Positions 33,422-42,340 of a DNA stretch of 64,000 bases are shown here, in pieces. The stretch spans positions 1,426,001 to 1,490,000 of the forward strand of contig JAWKNO010000001.1 of NCBI GenBank assembly GCA_041391665.1, read 5' to 3'. The first letter of the stretch is position 1; each line of letters opens with the position of its first letter. The notes below the pieces were generated by a model. That model worked only from the letters and a program-made list of their open reading frames with translations. It did no database searches and was not told where the DNA came from. This DNA is from Bacteroidia bacterium (lineage in GTDB: Bacteria > Bacteroidota > Bacteroidia > J057). Made by a program: the position numbers and the translations under genes.

Positions 33422-35258
33422 TACACAACACGAAATGAACCGCATACCTGAATATGAGGGGAGAATAGCCGCCCTTTCCGCACAACTTGCACTACTTACC
33501 CGTCAGTACAACCAGCTTTCCTGGGCGCGTCTGGTTGTATTCCTTGGCGCAATAGGCATTGATTATCTTCTGTTTCAATGGAATACGCCGGTCGGTCTGG
33601 CCGGTGGAATGATTTTGCTGGTTCTGTTTCTTTACCTTATCCGGTGGCATACAGTTGTGGCGGAGAAACGGGAACACAATCAACGCCTCTTATCTGTCAA
33701 CGAGGCAGAAATCCTCTCACTAAAGGGTGAATGGAAAGATCGCTCTGACGGGATAGAATTTCGCGATTACGACCACCCGTATTCTTACGATCTCGATTTT
33801 TTTGGCCGCGGATCGGTGTTTCAGTTTATCAACCGCACAGGCACTTCCATTGGGCGAAATGCGCTGGCAGAAGGGCTGAAAAATCCTTTACAATCTGTAT
33901 CCGAAATTCGTCTGAGGCAGGATGCCGTTGCAGAACTGGCAGAAAAACCCGCGTGGAACCTGAATTTTCAGGCATTGGGTATGGGGAAGACAGATACAGC
34001 GGAAAATAGCCGTTCGTTGCTGGCGTGGCTGGAGGAGAAGCCCTATTTTACTTCTCAATCTGTATATCCCCGCCTGATATGGATTTTACCCGGACTGTTT
34101 TTTTTGTCTTTGTTGGGGTGGCTGATTCCGACTATTCCCGAACTGGGAATATCGCAGTACCAGATTCCCGGAAGTGTTGCGCTGATGTTTTTTCTGATCA
34201 ACCTGGGGGTTGTGGGAATCAACCTCGGCAGGGTAGGGCGGCAGCAGGTTCAGGTAGGTAAAAAATCTGAAATGCTCCGCAAATATGCAGATCTGCTGGC
34301 TCAGATAGAAGGAGAAGCATTTGTATCACCACTCCTCCGGCAGGATTATGCAATGATCGTAAAAGACGGCGTTCCTGCCAGTGAGCAGATTAAACAACTG
34401 GGAGATCTCACCTATATGCTCGACCAGCGGCTCAATGCTTTTATGGGGCTTTTGCTGAATGGCATCCTGCTTTGGGATATTCGTTATGTATTGTTATTGG
34501 AAAAATGGCGGGAAACCCACAAAGCAGACCTGCCTGTCTGGTTTGAGATAATCAGTCGCTGGGACGCATTGGGCAGTTTTGCAAGATTTCGCTACAACTA
34601 CGCCGATCTGATTTTTCCAGAAGTATCGGAAGGCGCTTTTTTCATGAAAGCGGAGCAATTGGGGCACCCCCTGCTGGACGCAGGCATTCGGATAAATAAT
34701 GATGTGGAATTGGCCAAGCCGGGAGAGTTTCTGATTATCACCGGAGCAAATATGGCAGGGAAAAGTACATTTTTGCGAACCGTAGGCGTCAATCTGATTC
34801 TGGCAATGAATGGTGCCCCGGTTTGTGCTAAAAATTATGCGTTTTCCCCGATAGAGATGATCACCAGTGTAAGGACGCAAGACTCGCTCTCAGACAATGA
34901 GTCTTACTTTTATGCCGAGCTCAAACAATTGAAAAAAATCATCGATAAACTCAAAGAAGGCCGACCGGTTTTTGTGATTGTGGATGAAATGCTCCGGGGA
35001 ACCAATTCGAAGGATAAAATGATCGGTTCCCGCAAATTTATCGAGCAACTCATTCAACTCAATGCCGTAGGACTTGTCGCTACGCACGATCTTTCGTTGG
35101 GGAAACTCGCAGATGATTATCCCGATTTTGCGCGAAATAAACGATTTGAAGTGGAAATTACCGGCGATCTGCTGACGTTTGACTACAAACTCATGGATGG
35201 CATTTCTCAAAACCTGAATGCAACTTTCCTGATGCAAAAGATGGGGATCATGCCCTGA
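33411..35258 (+). CDS. membrane-anchored MutS-like ATPase
   Basis: 615 residues from the ATG at 33411 (33402 and 33435 also possible; the first two overlap the upstream gene). Two pairs of hydrophobic segments (LVVFLGAIGIDYLLF, GGMILLVLFLYLI; LIWILPGLFFLSLLG, VALMFFLINLGVVGI) precede a MutS core and ATPase. The ATPase has Walker A GANMAGKSTFLRTVG near 445 and Walker B FVIVDEMLRGTNSKD near 527. The mismatch-recognition domain of true MutS is absent. This membrane form is common in Bacteroidota and its role is unknown; classic mismatch repair is unlikely. Confidence 0.85.
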   Translation: MKDNTQHEMNRIPEYEGRIAALSAQLALLTRQYNQLSWARLVVFLGAIGIDYLLFQWNTPVGLAGGMILLVLFLYLIRWHTVVAEKREHNQRLLSVNEAEILSLKGEWKDRSDGIEFRDYDHPYSYDLDFFGRGSVFQFINRTGTSIGRNALAEGLKNPLQSVSEIRLRQDAVAELAEKPAWNLNFQALGMGKTDTAENSRSLLAWLEEKPYFTSQSVYPRLIWILPGLFFLSLLGWLIPTIPELGISQYQIPGSVALMFFLINLGVVGINLGRVGRQQVQVGKKSEMLRKYADLLAQIEGEAFVSPLLRQDYAMIVKDGVPASEQIKQLGDLTYMLDQRLNAFMGLLLNGILLWDIRYVLLLEKWRETHKADLPVWFEIISRWDALGSFARFRYNYADLIFPEVSEGAFFMKAEQLGHPLLDAGIRINNDVELAKPGEFLIITGANMAGKSTFLRTVGVNLILAMNGAPVCAKNYAFSPIEMITSVRTQDSLSDNESYFYAELKQLKKIIDKLKEGRPVFVIVDEMLRGTNSKDKMIGSRKFIEQLIQLNAVGLVATHDLSLGKLADDYPDFARNKRFEVEITGDLLTFDYKLMDGISQNLNATFLMQKMGIMP

Positions 35259-35268
35259 ATGGTAGAAT

Positions 35269-35772
35269 ATGATTACTGCAAGAACAGAACTTCGCCTTTT
35301 ATCACTCGAAGATTTTGACGAATACCACCGGCTGAGTGCTGACCCTGAGGTGATGCGATATATAGCACCGGTATATACACACGAAGAGTCAGATAAAAAA
35401 TTGGGTGAGCTTATCGAATGGCAGGAGGAACATCCCGGAATGGGTTACTGGACGGTGCGGAGTCGCGAAGACGGGCGGTTTGTGGGTATATTTTGCCTCA
35501 GATATTTAGGTACAACAGAAGAAATAGAAATCGGATATCGTCTGGCACGGGAATTCTGGGGAAAAGGGCTGGCTTCAGAGGTAGCCGCTTATCTGATCGA
35601 TTATGCCCGGAAAACATTAAATGCCACACGGCTGGTTGCCGTTACAGACCCTGAAAACCTCGCCTCTCAGCGGGTACTTATAAAAGCAGGTTTTCAATAT
35701 CTGGAGGACCGGTTTCATTACGGTGCAAACCTCAACTACTTTTTCCTCGATTTTACAACGCCTCCATCATAA
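35269..35772 (+). CDS. GNAT acetyltransferase, RimJ/RimL-like
   Basis: 167 residues. TELRLLSLEDFDEYHRLSADP at the start, EIGYRLAREFWGKGLASE (acetyl-CoA loop) and VTDPENLASQRVLIKAGF near the end are typical of the RimJ/RimL branch, which acetylates protein N-termini or small molecules. It starts 11 bases after the MutS-like gene and its last 20 bases overlap the convergent anti-sigma-like gene. Confidence 0.88.
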   Translation: MITARTELRLLSLEDFDEYHRLSADPEVMRYIAPVYTHEESDKKLGELIEWQEEHPGMGYWTVRSREDGRFVGIFCLRYLGTTEEIEIGYRLAREFWGKGLASEVAAYLIDYARKTLNATRLVAVTDPENLASQRVLIKAGFQYLEDRFHYGANLNYFFLDFTTPPS

Positions 35773-36214
35773 ACCGCGAAAAAACGGTGTCTTCCAGGAG
35801 GTTTATTCCCTTTTGTGTTGCCGTATCAGTCATGGTCGAATCTGCAATCATAGCCGTTTTTATGCCTCCTGTATGTAATGTGTGGGAGGGTCTGCCGGTG
35901 AAATACATGGTAGCGATCAGCAATGCTACGGCTGCCGCCACCTGATAGGCGGGGACCCTGAGGCTCAGCAATTTGCCGATGCGCCCGGTAACCGTTTCTT
36001 CCTGTTTCCTTCGCAAAGTTTCCCGCACGATTCCCTGTATTTCAGGTCGGGGACGAAGGGTTTTTGCTTCCTTTTGGAAATAGTGCTCCGCAGCAAGCGC
36101 CGTTTTTCTAATGGCTTCATATTCCGGCGCAGACATTTCTGCCAGGATCAATTCCCGCTCCTTATCCGTAAGTGCGGAAAAAGGTTTCTCTCTCATCATT
36201 TTTTCAATATCCAT
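35753..36214 (-). CDS. putative anti-sigma factor, single-pass membrane protein
   Basis: 153 residues: a soluble N-terminus rich in Lys and Glu (FSALTDKERELILAEMSAPEYEAIR), one transmembrane segment at ~93-107 (YQVAAAVALLIATMYFTG) and a short outer part. No zinc-binding HxxxCxxC motif. It follows the ECF sigma gene by 29 bases, the usual place for an anti-sigma factor; that role is inference from position and topology. Confidence 0.65.
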   Translation of the reverse strand: MDIEKMMREKPFSALTDKERELILAEMSAPEYEAIRKTALAAEHYFQKEAKTLRPRPEIQGIVRETLRRKQEETVTGRIGKLLSLRVPAYQVAAAVALLIATMYFTGRPSHTLHTGGIKTAMIADSTMTDTATQKGINLLEDTVFSRFMMEAL

Positions 36215-36243
36215 AGCGCTTCATTCTTTAATTTCATTGGTGT

Positions 36244-36825
36244 CTATTTGCCCGGATCAAAGGTTTTAAGACCATTTGCCAGCTTTCGGAGGGAGTAAAA
36301 TATCCGCGACTTGATCGTTCCCTCCGAACATCCCATCACTTCGCTGATTTCTTTAATTGACAGTTCTTCCTGATAGCGGAGTACAAAGACCTCGCGGTGA
36401 TTTTCGCTGAGATTCTCCAGTTCCTCTTCCAGTTGAACGACAAATTTTTGCTGGTCCAGGGAATGTTCGTCTGGTGGTTCGGTAATATTGATCCCGCTCA
36501 GATCGTCCATGGTGGACATGATTTTGCGCACTTCCCGGCTTCTGTACTCATTTTTGACCATATTGGAAGCCACACTGTAAATCCAGGTTGAAAAGCGTTT
36601 GTCGGGGTGGAACAAATGCGGCTTTTCGACAATTTTGACAAAAAGATCCTGCAAAAAATCCTGCGCCTTTTCCTTGTCATGATACAACATCCTCCAGAAA
36701 TAATGGAGCATACGATCAGCATACCGGCGGTACAATTCATCGAATCCCCGCTCGTCATGCTCAGCGATCAGTGTCATCAGTTCCTCATCGCTGCAATGCT
36801 CATATATCGGCTGGAAAAAACGCAT
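36244..36825 (-). CDS. ECF-type RNA polymerase sigma factor
   Basis: 193 residues. Region 2 is at ~20-95 (FDELYRRYADRMLHYFWRM, KAQDFLQDLFVKIVEK, FSTWIYSVASNMVKNEYR) and region 4 at ~130-185 (LSENHREVFVLRYQEELSIKEISEVMGCSEGTIKSRIF, here quoted as its start LSENHREVFVL and its helix-turn-helix SIKEISEVMGCSEGTIKS). It sits between an exported protein gene three bases upstream and the putative anti-sigma gene downstream, so the three likely form an operon sensing an envelope signal. The target genes are not visible. Confidence 0.92.
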   Translation of the reverse strand: MRFFQPIYEHCSDEELMTLIAEHDERGFDELYRRYADRMLHYFWRMLYHDKEKAQDFLQDLFVKIVEKPHLFHPDKRFSTWIYSVASNMVKNEYRSREVRKIMSTMDDLSGINITEPPDEHSLDQQKFVVQLEEELENLSENHREVFVLRYQEELSIKEISEVMGCSEGTIKSRIFYSLRKLANGLKTFDPGK

Positions 36826-36828
36826 ATT

Positions 36829-37959
36829 TTACTCTCCCAGGGCTTTTTTTACTTCCGCAATTCTTCCTGTATCCATCCCGATTTTTTCAATCAGCCTTTT
36901 CAGTTCTGCTGTTTTGGCTGTCTGCTTTTTCTCTGTATAATATTGGTGCAACATCAGTAAAGGCGTGAGGTACGTGGAACGCATGGGGGTAATGCTCGAA
37001 TATGGCGAAAAATAGCTAAAGTTGACTTTCAGGTGGTCGAGAAAAAATTGTTCTTCCACATTTTTTGCAAGTACGGCGAGGTTATCAAATCTTTTGACGC
37101 TGTATTTGGAGGCCAGCCCCACCACGTATAGATTTTCTCTGTGATTTTTTATCGATTCGGGAGAAACGGTAAGCGCAAAATACAGGGGACGTCCGGCGTT
37201 AGCGAGAAGATGACCGACAAGTTTGTCCTGAAAGGGTGCATATCCGTCGCTGGCAGGGATAAAGGTAAAGGGTTTGATATTCAGCCGGGACAATAATCCG
37301 GTCAGGTAGGGTTTATCCATAGCCAGAGAACGATTCAGCACGATTACATCCGGGCGTACTTTCATTACATCCTGAAGCATCCATGCAGGGTATGTATCGT
37401 TGTCGCCGTTGGTAAAAAGGATGGCGTTTGGTTCGAGACTTACCAGCACATTGTAGTTGAATGCGAGCAGTTCTTCCGGCATGGCGCCTGTTTCGTACCA
37501 TTTTTGGTTAAACTCCTTTCTTTTCCCCGGGTTGTTGCTGAATTCATAGTAAGTGACCATTTCCTCCATGATCTGGGGCATATCAGGGCGCAGGCGATAA
37601 GCTTTTTCGAGGTAGGGAAACCGGGAAATATCGTTGCCCCCATTGCGGTACATCAGAAAGTTCCATGTGGGAGATTCCGGGAGGTGTTTTTTCATTTGGG
37701 AAAGGAGCGCCTCTGTGTTTTCGGGGCGGTTGCCTTCATTGACGATGCCTGCTGCGCGATTGGCTTCGTAGTAGTTGAGCCATGCGTTTTCGTCTTCAGG
37801 GTTGGCGGTGACCGCTTTTTTCCATAAGGAAACCTGCGTTTTGTAATAGTTATAATCTCTGAGTTCGCGGGTAATGCGGGCGATCTGCTCCGGCTGTTGG
37901 GGGAAGGCAGACAAGGCTGAAATAATCAGGATAAATATTAAAAATAAATTTCTGATCAT
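36829..37959 (-). CDS. exported helical-repeat protein with DUF2723-like motif
   Basis: The start at 37959 gives a signal peptide (MIRNLFLIFILIISALSAFPQ); the ATG at 38010 hides it. About 376 residues, helical and TPR-like in the first half (YYKTQVSLWKKAVTANPEDENAWLNY). Then comes ILFTNGDNDTYPAWMLQDV followed by RPDVIVLNRSLAM, which resembles the C-terminal outer part of DUF2723 membrane proteins but without their membrane domain. It lies three bases upstream of the ECF sigma gene. It may sense or feed an envelope signal to it; that is inference. Confidence 0.6.
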   Translation of the reverse strand: MIRNLFLIFILIISALSAFPQQPEQIARITRELRDYNYYKTQVSLWKKAVTANPEDENAWLNYYEANRAAGIVNEGNRPENTEALLSQMKKHLPESPTWNFLMYRNGGNDISRFPYLEKAYRLRPDMPQIMEEMVTYYEFSNNPGKRKEFNQKWYETGAMPEELLAFNYNVLVSLEPNAILFTNGDNDTYPAWMLQDVMKVRPDVIVLNRSLAMDKPYLTGLLSRLNIKPFTFIPASDGYAPFQDKLVGHLLANAGRPLYFALTVSPESIKNHRENLYVVGLASKYSVKRFDNLAVLAKNVEEQFFLDHLKVNFSYFSPYSSITPMRSTYLTPLLMLHQYYTEKKQTAKTAELKRLIEKIGMDTGRIAEVKKALGE

Positions 37960-38171
37960 GGTCTTGGTGTTGTTTGAGAATAAGTACACGTGTGGCGATG
38001 TTTGGTTCAATTTTTTCTTATTGTATTAGAAACTGAATCCCGTTTATTTGAGGAAAATTTCCTGGCTATGCATTTGGTGTCATTTCCTTTGGGAGAATCA
38101 CACCTGAAGGCTTCGGAAAAATTGGGAAAACGCTTATACAAAATAAAATAATTGTAAATCGTCGCCTGAGT

Positions 38172-38849
38172 ATGAAAAAAGCAGTTGTTCTCGCAAGTCG
38201 TATCCTGCTGTTTTTGCTGGCATTTGGAATTGCGGCATACGCACTTTCTTTTTTCAGTTTTAAAGTGGAAGACAACTTCCTGAGTACCAAACCATCGATT
38301 TTACTGGGAAGTTTTTTGTATCGGCTAGCATTTTATGCGCATGTGGGTGGCGGTGCGGTTGCGCTGGTTACCGGCCCCTTTCAGTTTTTGCCAGGATGGC
38401 GAAATCGCCGGCTTTCCCTGCATCGAACCATGGGTAAAATATATCTGGTTGCTATTCTGATGAGCAGTATCTCCGGGTTTTCGCTGGCATTTTTCGCAAA
38501 TGAAGGCGTCGTTACCGGGATAGGATTTGCTTTGCTGGCAGTTAGTTGGTTTACCACCAGCCTGATGGCATATATCCGTATCCGTCAAAAAAACATTACC
38601 CTGCACAAGGAATGGATGCTTCGGAGTTTCTCCCTGACATTTGCTGCGGTTACACTTCGTCTGTGGCTTCCATTGCTGCTGGCGGGGTTCCGATGGCCCT
38701 TTGCTGATGCCTATATTTTTGTGGCCTATATGTGTTGGATCCCCAACCTTGTAGTCATGGAGCTGATTATCCGCTGGCCGAAATGGCGGCGTAGGGTTAA
38801 TTCCCCGCCACAATCAGTTTTTTCCAGCCGAGACCTTCCGGCGAACTGA
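38172..38849 (+). CDS. DUF2306 membrane protein
   Basis: 225 residues with about six hydrophobic segments. HVGGGAVALVTGPFQFLP, SLHRTMGKIYLVAILM and LHKEWMLRSFSLTFAAVTLRL are the conserved stretches of DUF2306, whose His residues could bind haem. Function is unknown. Its last 53 bases overlap the 3' end of the convergent CocE-like gene. Confidence 0.85.
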   Translation: MKKAVVLASRILLFLLAFGIAAYALSFFSFKVEDNFLSTKPSILLGSFLYRLAFYAHVGGGAVALVTGPFQFLPGWRNRRLSLHRTMGKIYLVAILMSSISGFSLAFFANEGVVTGIGFALLAVSWFTTSLMAYIRIRQKNITLHKEWMLRSFSLTFAAVTLRLWLPLLLAGFRWPFADAYIFVAYMCWIPNLVVMELIIRWPKWRRRVNSPPQSVFSSRDLPAN

Positions 38850-40731
38850 TTTCCACGATATAGATGCCCTCCGGCCATTTTCCTACCTGAAATACATATT
38901 CCCCTGTCGAAAAATCAGGCGAAAAGTCCTCTGTGATAATTTTCCCTGAAAGATCGTAAAGCCGAACCACATTAATCTTCTGAAGGGTTGTTGAAAGCCT
39001 GATCACCACAGTTTCGCTGGCAGGATTTGGGTAGATTTCGAGGGGTAACGAGTTTTCACGGGAGAAATCCAGTCCTGTGGAAAGAGAATCGGTCAGGGGA
39101 AATGTTATCGATGAAGGCTGAGAACTGTTGATATACAAGGTATTGGTCGCTACCAGGGGATTTACCAGCGTGTCTCCGTTCAGGTTGGGATACATTGGGC
39201 CATTGGTATTCATATTGCGATTGAAGCGAGGATAGTTTGCCGAACTCACATCCAGGCGAATCTGATGCCCGGGCAAAAAAGTATAGGCAATATCAGGCAA
39301 AGTAAGTCGGATATGATAAATCTGTCCGGGTGTCATAGCCATTGTATCGGCGGCAGTATATCCGTTGCGAAACCGCATCCGTTGAATATCGTCTGAAAGC
39401 AGCATAGATCTGCCGTCGGGATAAACATCGGTAAGGCGTATGGCGAAGTCCGTATCCAGCCTGTTGGACGAAACATATAATTCTGCATACGGTTTGCCTT
39501 TTACGATCACAGGATTTGTGAGAATTTGAGAGGAGAATAGCAAAATATCATTGCGGGATTCGACAATATTGCTTTGGTCATAAGGACCTTGAAGCTGATC
39601 TGCCCGAAGTGTAGGCCCTCCATGAGTGGGAGATGGGTCGTTGGGGTCGTAGGTATATGTCAGATGGCCGGAAGAAACAGTGGGGCTGAAAGGTTGAATC
39701 TCTCCGGTTTCATGGAGAAATAAAGTTTGATTGAATGTACCCGTTGGAGGCCAGGAGGAGGAACCTTCCCATGTATTCTGTCCCATTTGGAAATACTGTA
39801 CTTTGGGGGTGTTTTCCCATCCATTGGGCAGATCCCGGAGGTAAAAGTCAAAAAATTTCAGGGCCAGCGAATCACTCCATCCTGCGGCTTCGGGATAAAA
39901 AAGTTCACCTTGCTGACCAGAGCCTACATAAGCTGTACCAAAACCTCCGTGAGCCCAGGGACCCATCAGGAGCCGATGTTGGTCTTTTACCGAAATATCA
40001 GAGGAAGTCTGAAGGGCATTGTATAGTTCGGTCATGAGTTCGACATTATGGTCATACCAGCCACCGATCATAAAGGTGGGAACTTTAATTTCGGAAGGGT
40101 AGAGGCTAGTAGATTCTGCAATCTGCCAGAGAAGATTTTTGACAGGGTTGGCGTAGTAGATGGGGGAAAGGCCAAATCCGAGACCGTCGAGTTGTTCTAT
40201 ATGTTCTGTAATAGCAGCACCGCCGGGGAATGTTTGGAGATAATTATTTTGAGACCCTGCGACCAGGGGAGCGATACAATCGAGTGCGGGCGGATTTTCC
40301 CTTGCGGTTTGGTATTGAATACCACCAAGCGCAGAAGGGCCCCAGGTTCCGATTTTGCCATTTGACCAGGATTGAGTGTTGATCCATTCCACCACATCAT
40401 AGCCATCTTCCCCCCTTTTGGGAGTAGCAATACAAGCATTGGCAGATCCGTAAAAACAACGCCAGTCCACGATGACAAAGGCGTAAGGACTGGAACTGAG
40501 TTGTTTGCCTGTGCCGAGGGGGAGATTTAACCGGTAAAGGATCCGGGAGTATGGCGTCTGGATCAGAATGGTAGGAAAAGTACCGGTAGTATTGGGCAGG
40601 TAAACATCAGCTTTCAGGGTTTTACCATCGCGCATAGGAATATCTACAACAGTAGGATTCAGAATTTGGGCAGAAACAATACCCGGATAAAAGAGGCCGG
40701 AAGCAAGAAGGATAAGGAGAAATGATTTCAT
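38797..40731 (-). CDS. secreted CocE/NonD-family hydrolase with T9SS tail
   Basis: 644 residues: signal peptide (MKSFLLILLASGLFYPGIVSA), then an X-Pro dipeptidyl-peptidase S15-type alpha/beta hydrolase (VDIPMRDGKTLKADVYLP; IGTWGPSALGGIQY with the likely nucleophile Ser; MLMGPWAHGG-like RLLMGPWAHGG with the His). Next is the C-terminal jelly roll of the family (AELYVSSNRLDTDFAIRLTD, GHQIRLDVSSANYPRF). The final ~80 residues are a T9SS type A tail (LEIYPNPASETVVIRL, GIYIVEISSPEG). It is probably an exported esterase or peptidase; substrate unknown. Confidence 0.88.
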   Translation of the reverse strand: MKSFLLILLASGLFYPGIVSAQILNPTVVDIPMRDGKTLKADVYLPNTTGTFPTILIQTPYSRILYRLNLPLGTGKQLSSSPYAFVIVDWRCFYGSANACIATPKRGEDGYDVVEWINTQSWSNGKIGTWGPSALGGIQYQTARENPPALDCIAPLVAGSQNNYLQTFPGGAAITEHIEQLDGLGFGLSPIYYANPVKNLLWQIAESTSLYPSEIKVPTFMIGGWYDHNVELMTELYNALQTSSDISVKDQHRLLMGPWAHGGFGTAYVGSGQQGELFYPEAAGWSDSLALKFFDFYLRDLPNGWENTPKVQYFQMGQNTWEGSSSWPPTGTFNQTLFLHETGEIQPFSPTVSSGHLTYTYDPNDPSPTHGGPTLRADQLQGPYDQSNIVESRNDILLFSSQILTNPVIVKGKPYAELYVSSNRLDTDFAIRLTDVYPDGRSMLLSDDIQRMRFRNGYTAADTMAMTPGQIYHIRLTLPDIAYTFLPGHQIRLDVSSANYPRFNRNMNTNGPMYPNLNGDTLVNPLVATNTLYINSSQPSSITFPLTDSLSTGLDFSRENSLPLEIYPNPASETVVIRLSTTLQKINVVRLYDLSGKIITEDFSPDFSTGEYVFQVGKWPEGIYIVEISSPEGLGWKKLIVAGN

Positions 40732-40837
40732 ACTGAGGATGTTTTAATGAAGACTTCTTTTGCATGTAAAACGTTTAATCGAAGAGAGAAAAAAAATATT
40801 TTTTGGGGGGGGGAATGGCATAATGCTTTGGGAGGCG

Positions 40838-42170
40838 GTTTGGAACGGTTTGAAACGGTTTGCAACGGATTTCAACGGTTTGTAACGGATTTTATCGGTT
40901 TGGAACGGTTTCTAAAAGATTTCAACGGTTTGTAACGAATTACAACGGTTTTCAGCGGATTTTATCGGTTTCAAACGGTTTGCAACGGTTTAATTCGGTT
41001 TCCAACGGTTTTTAGCGGATCTTATCGGTTTCCAACGGTTTCCAACGGTTTCCAACGGTTTTTAACGGTTTTTAACGGATTTTATCGGTTTCCAACGGTT
41101 TCTAAAAGATTTCAACGAATTGCAACGGTTTCTAACGAATTACAACGGTTTTCAGCGGATTTTATCGGTTTCCAACGGTTTCTAAAAGATTTCAACGGAT
41201 TGTAACGGTTTCTAACGAATTACAACGGTTTTCAGCGGATTTTATCGGTTTCCAACGGTTTCAAACGGATTAAATCGGTTTCTCAAGGTTTTCAACGGAT
41301 TGTAACTGTTTGGAATCGCAGAATCCCCAAGGATCGGTTTGCAACGGTTTGAAACGGTTTGCAACCGAAGAACCCCTAAAGGACCGGTTTGCACTGGATT
41401 CCACCGTAAGTATCAGTGCTATTTTGCTGATTATCAATTATCTATGTTTGGCTCAAATCCGTTATAAACGGTTTGTAACGGATTTTAACGGATTAAATCG
41501 GTTTCTCAAGGTTTCCAACGGATTCCAACCGAAGAATTCCTGACGAATCAGTTTACGCCAAATTCTGGAGTAAGGATTAGTATTAATTTGTTGATTATCA
41601 ATATTTTGTGATTGGATCAAATCCGTTTGTAACGGTTTGCAATGGATTATAACTGTTTGGAATCGCAGAATCCCCAGGGATCGGTTTCCAACGGTTTCCA
41701 ACGGATTTTATCGGTTTCCAACGGTTTCTAAAAGATTTCAACGGATTGCAACCGAAGAATCCCTAAAGGACCGGTTTGCACTGGATTCCACCGTAAGTAT
41801 CAGTGTTATTTTACTGATTATCAATTATCTATGTTTGGCTCAAATCCGTTTTCAACGGATTTTAACAGTTTCAAACGGTTTGCAACGGTTTGAAACGGAT
41901 AGCAACGGATTTTATCGGTTTCCAACGGTTTCTAAAAGATTGCAACGGTTTCTATCGGATTCCAACGGTTTGCAACGGATTGTAATGGATTGTAACTGTT
42001 TGGAATCGCAAAATCCCCAGGGATCGGTTTCCAACGGTTTCAAACGGATTAATTCGGTTTCCAACGGTTTTCAACGGATTGCAACGGTTTCTAGCGGTTT
42101 TCAGTTGTTTCCAACGGTTTAAATCGGTTTCCCCAACGTTTCCCAATCCCACAGGACTGGTTTTCCACGG
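40838..42170. repeat. 1.3-kb array of degenerate 10-bp units (TTTNNAACGG)
   Basis: From about 40838 the sequence is built of near-exact 10-base steps, e.g. TTTGCAACGG, ATTTCAACGG, TTTCCAACGG, ATTTTATCGG, TTTCTAAAAG. The phase holds for some 47 steps to ~41305 and continues in blocks between inserted longer modules. An 80-bp super-unit is tandem at 41079-41158 and 41159-41238 with a few differences. Four diverged modules carry TGATTATCAAT at 41428, 41592, 41815 and 42214. The frames crossing it are open only because the unit lacks stops. The minus strand of a full unit reads ACCGTT. A G9 run (40805-40813) precedes the array. The rest of 40732-42340 is AT-rich and holds no gene. Confidence 0.92.
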
Positions 42171-42340
42171 TTTCTAATCGCTCATCTTAATTTTTTCCTC
42201 TAAAAAATATCGCTGATTATCAATCACTTGTAATTTTTTTTATTTTTTTTCCGAAAACCTGTTTACGTTTTTCGGCTCTCGTTGACTAAGTATTTAGATA
42301 AGCAATTATTTCGATTACCCACAATCAAAACTAACGCCCT

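Noticed and set aside
40747..42152. Several open frames crossing the 10-bp array, with 10-residue repeats such as RFPTVSNGF
   Set aside because: Thirty bases of a 10-bp unit always give a repeating 10-residue peptide, and the unit lacks stops. Frames exist on both strands with no start signals or domain, so they are by-products of the DNA repeat.
40838..42170. CRISPR array
   Set aside because: Units are contiguous with no unique spacers and no cas genes nearby.
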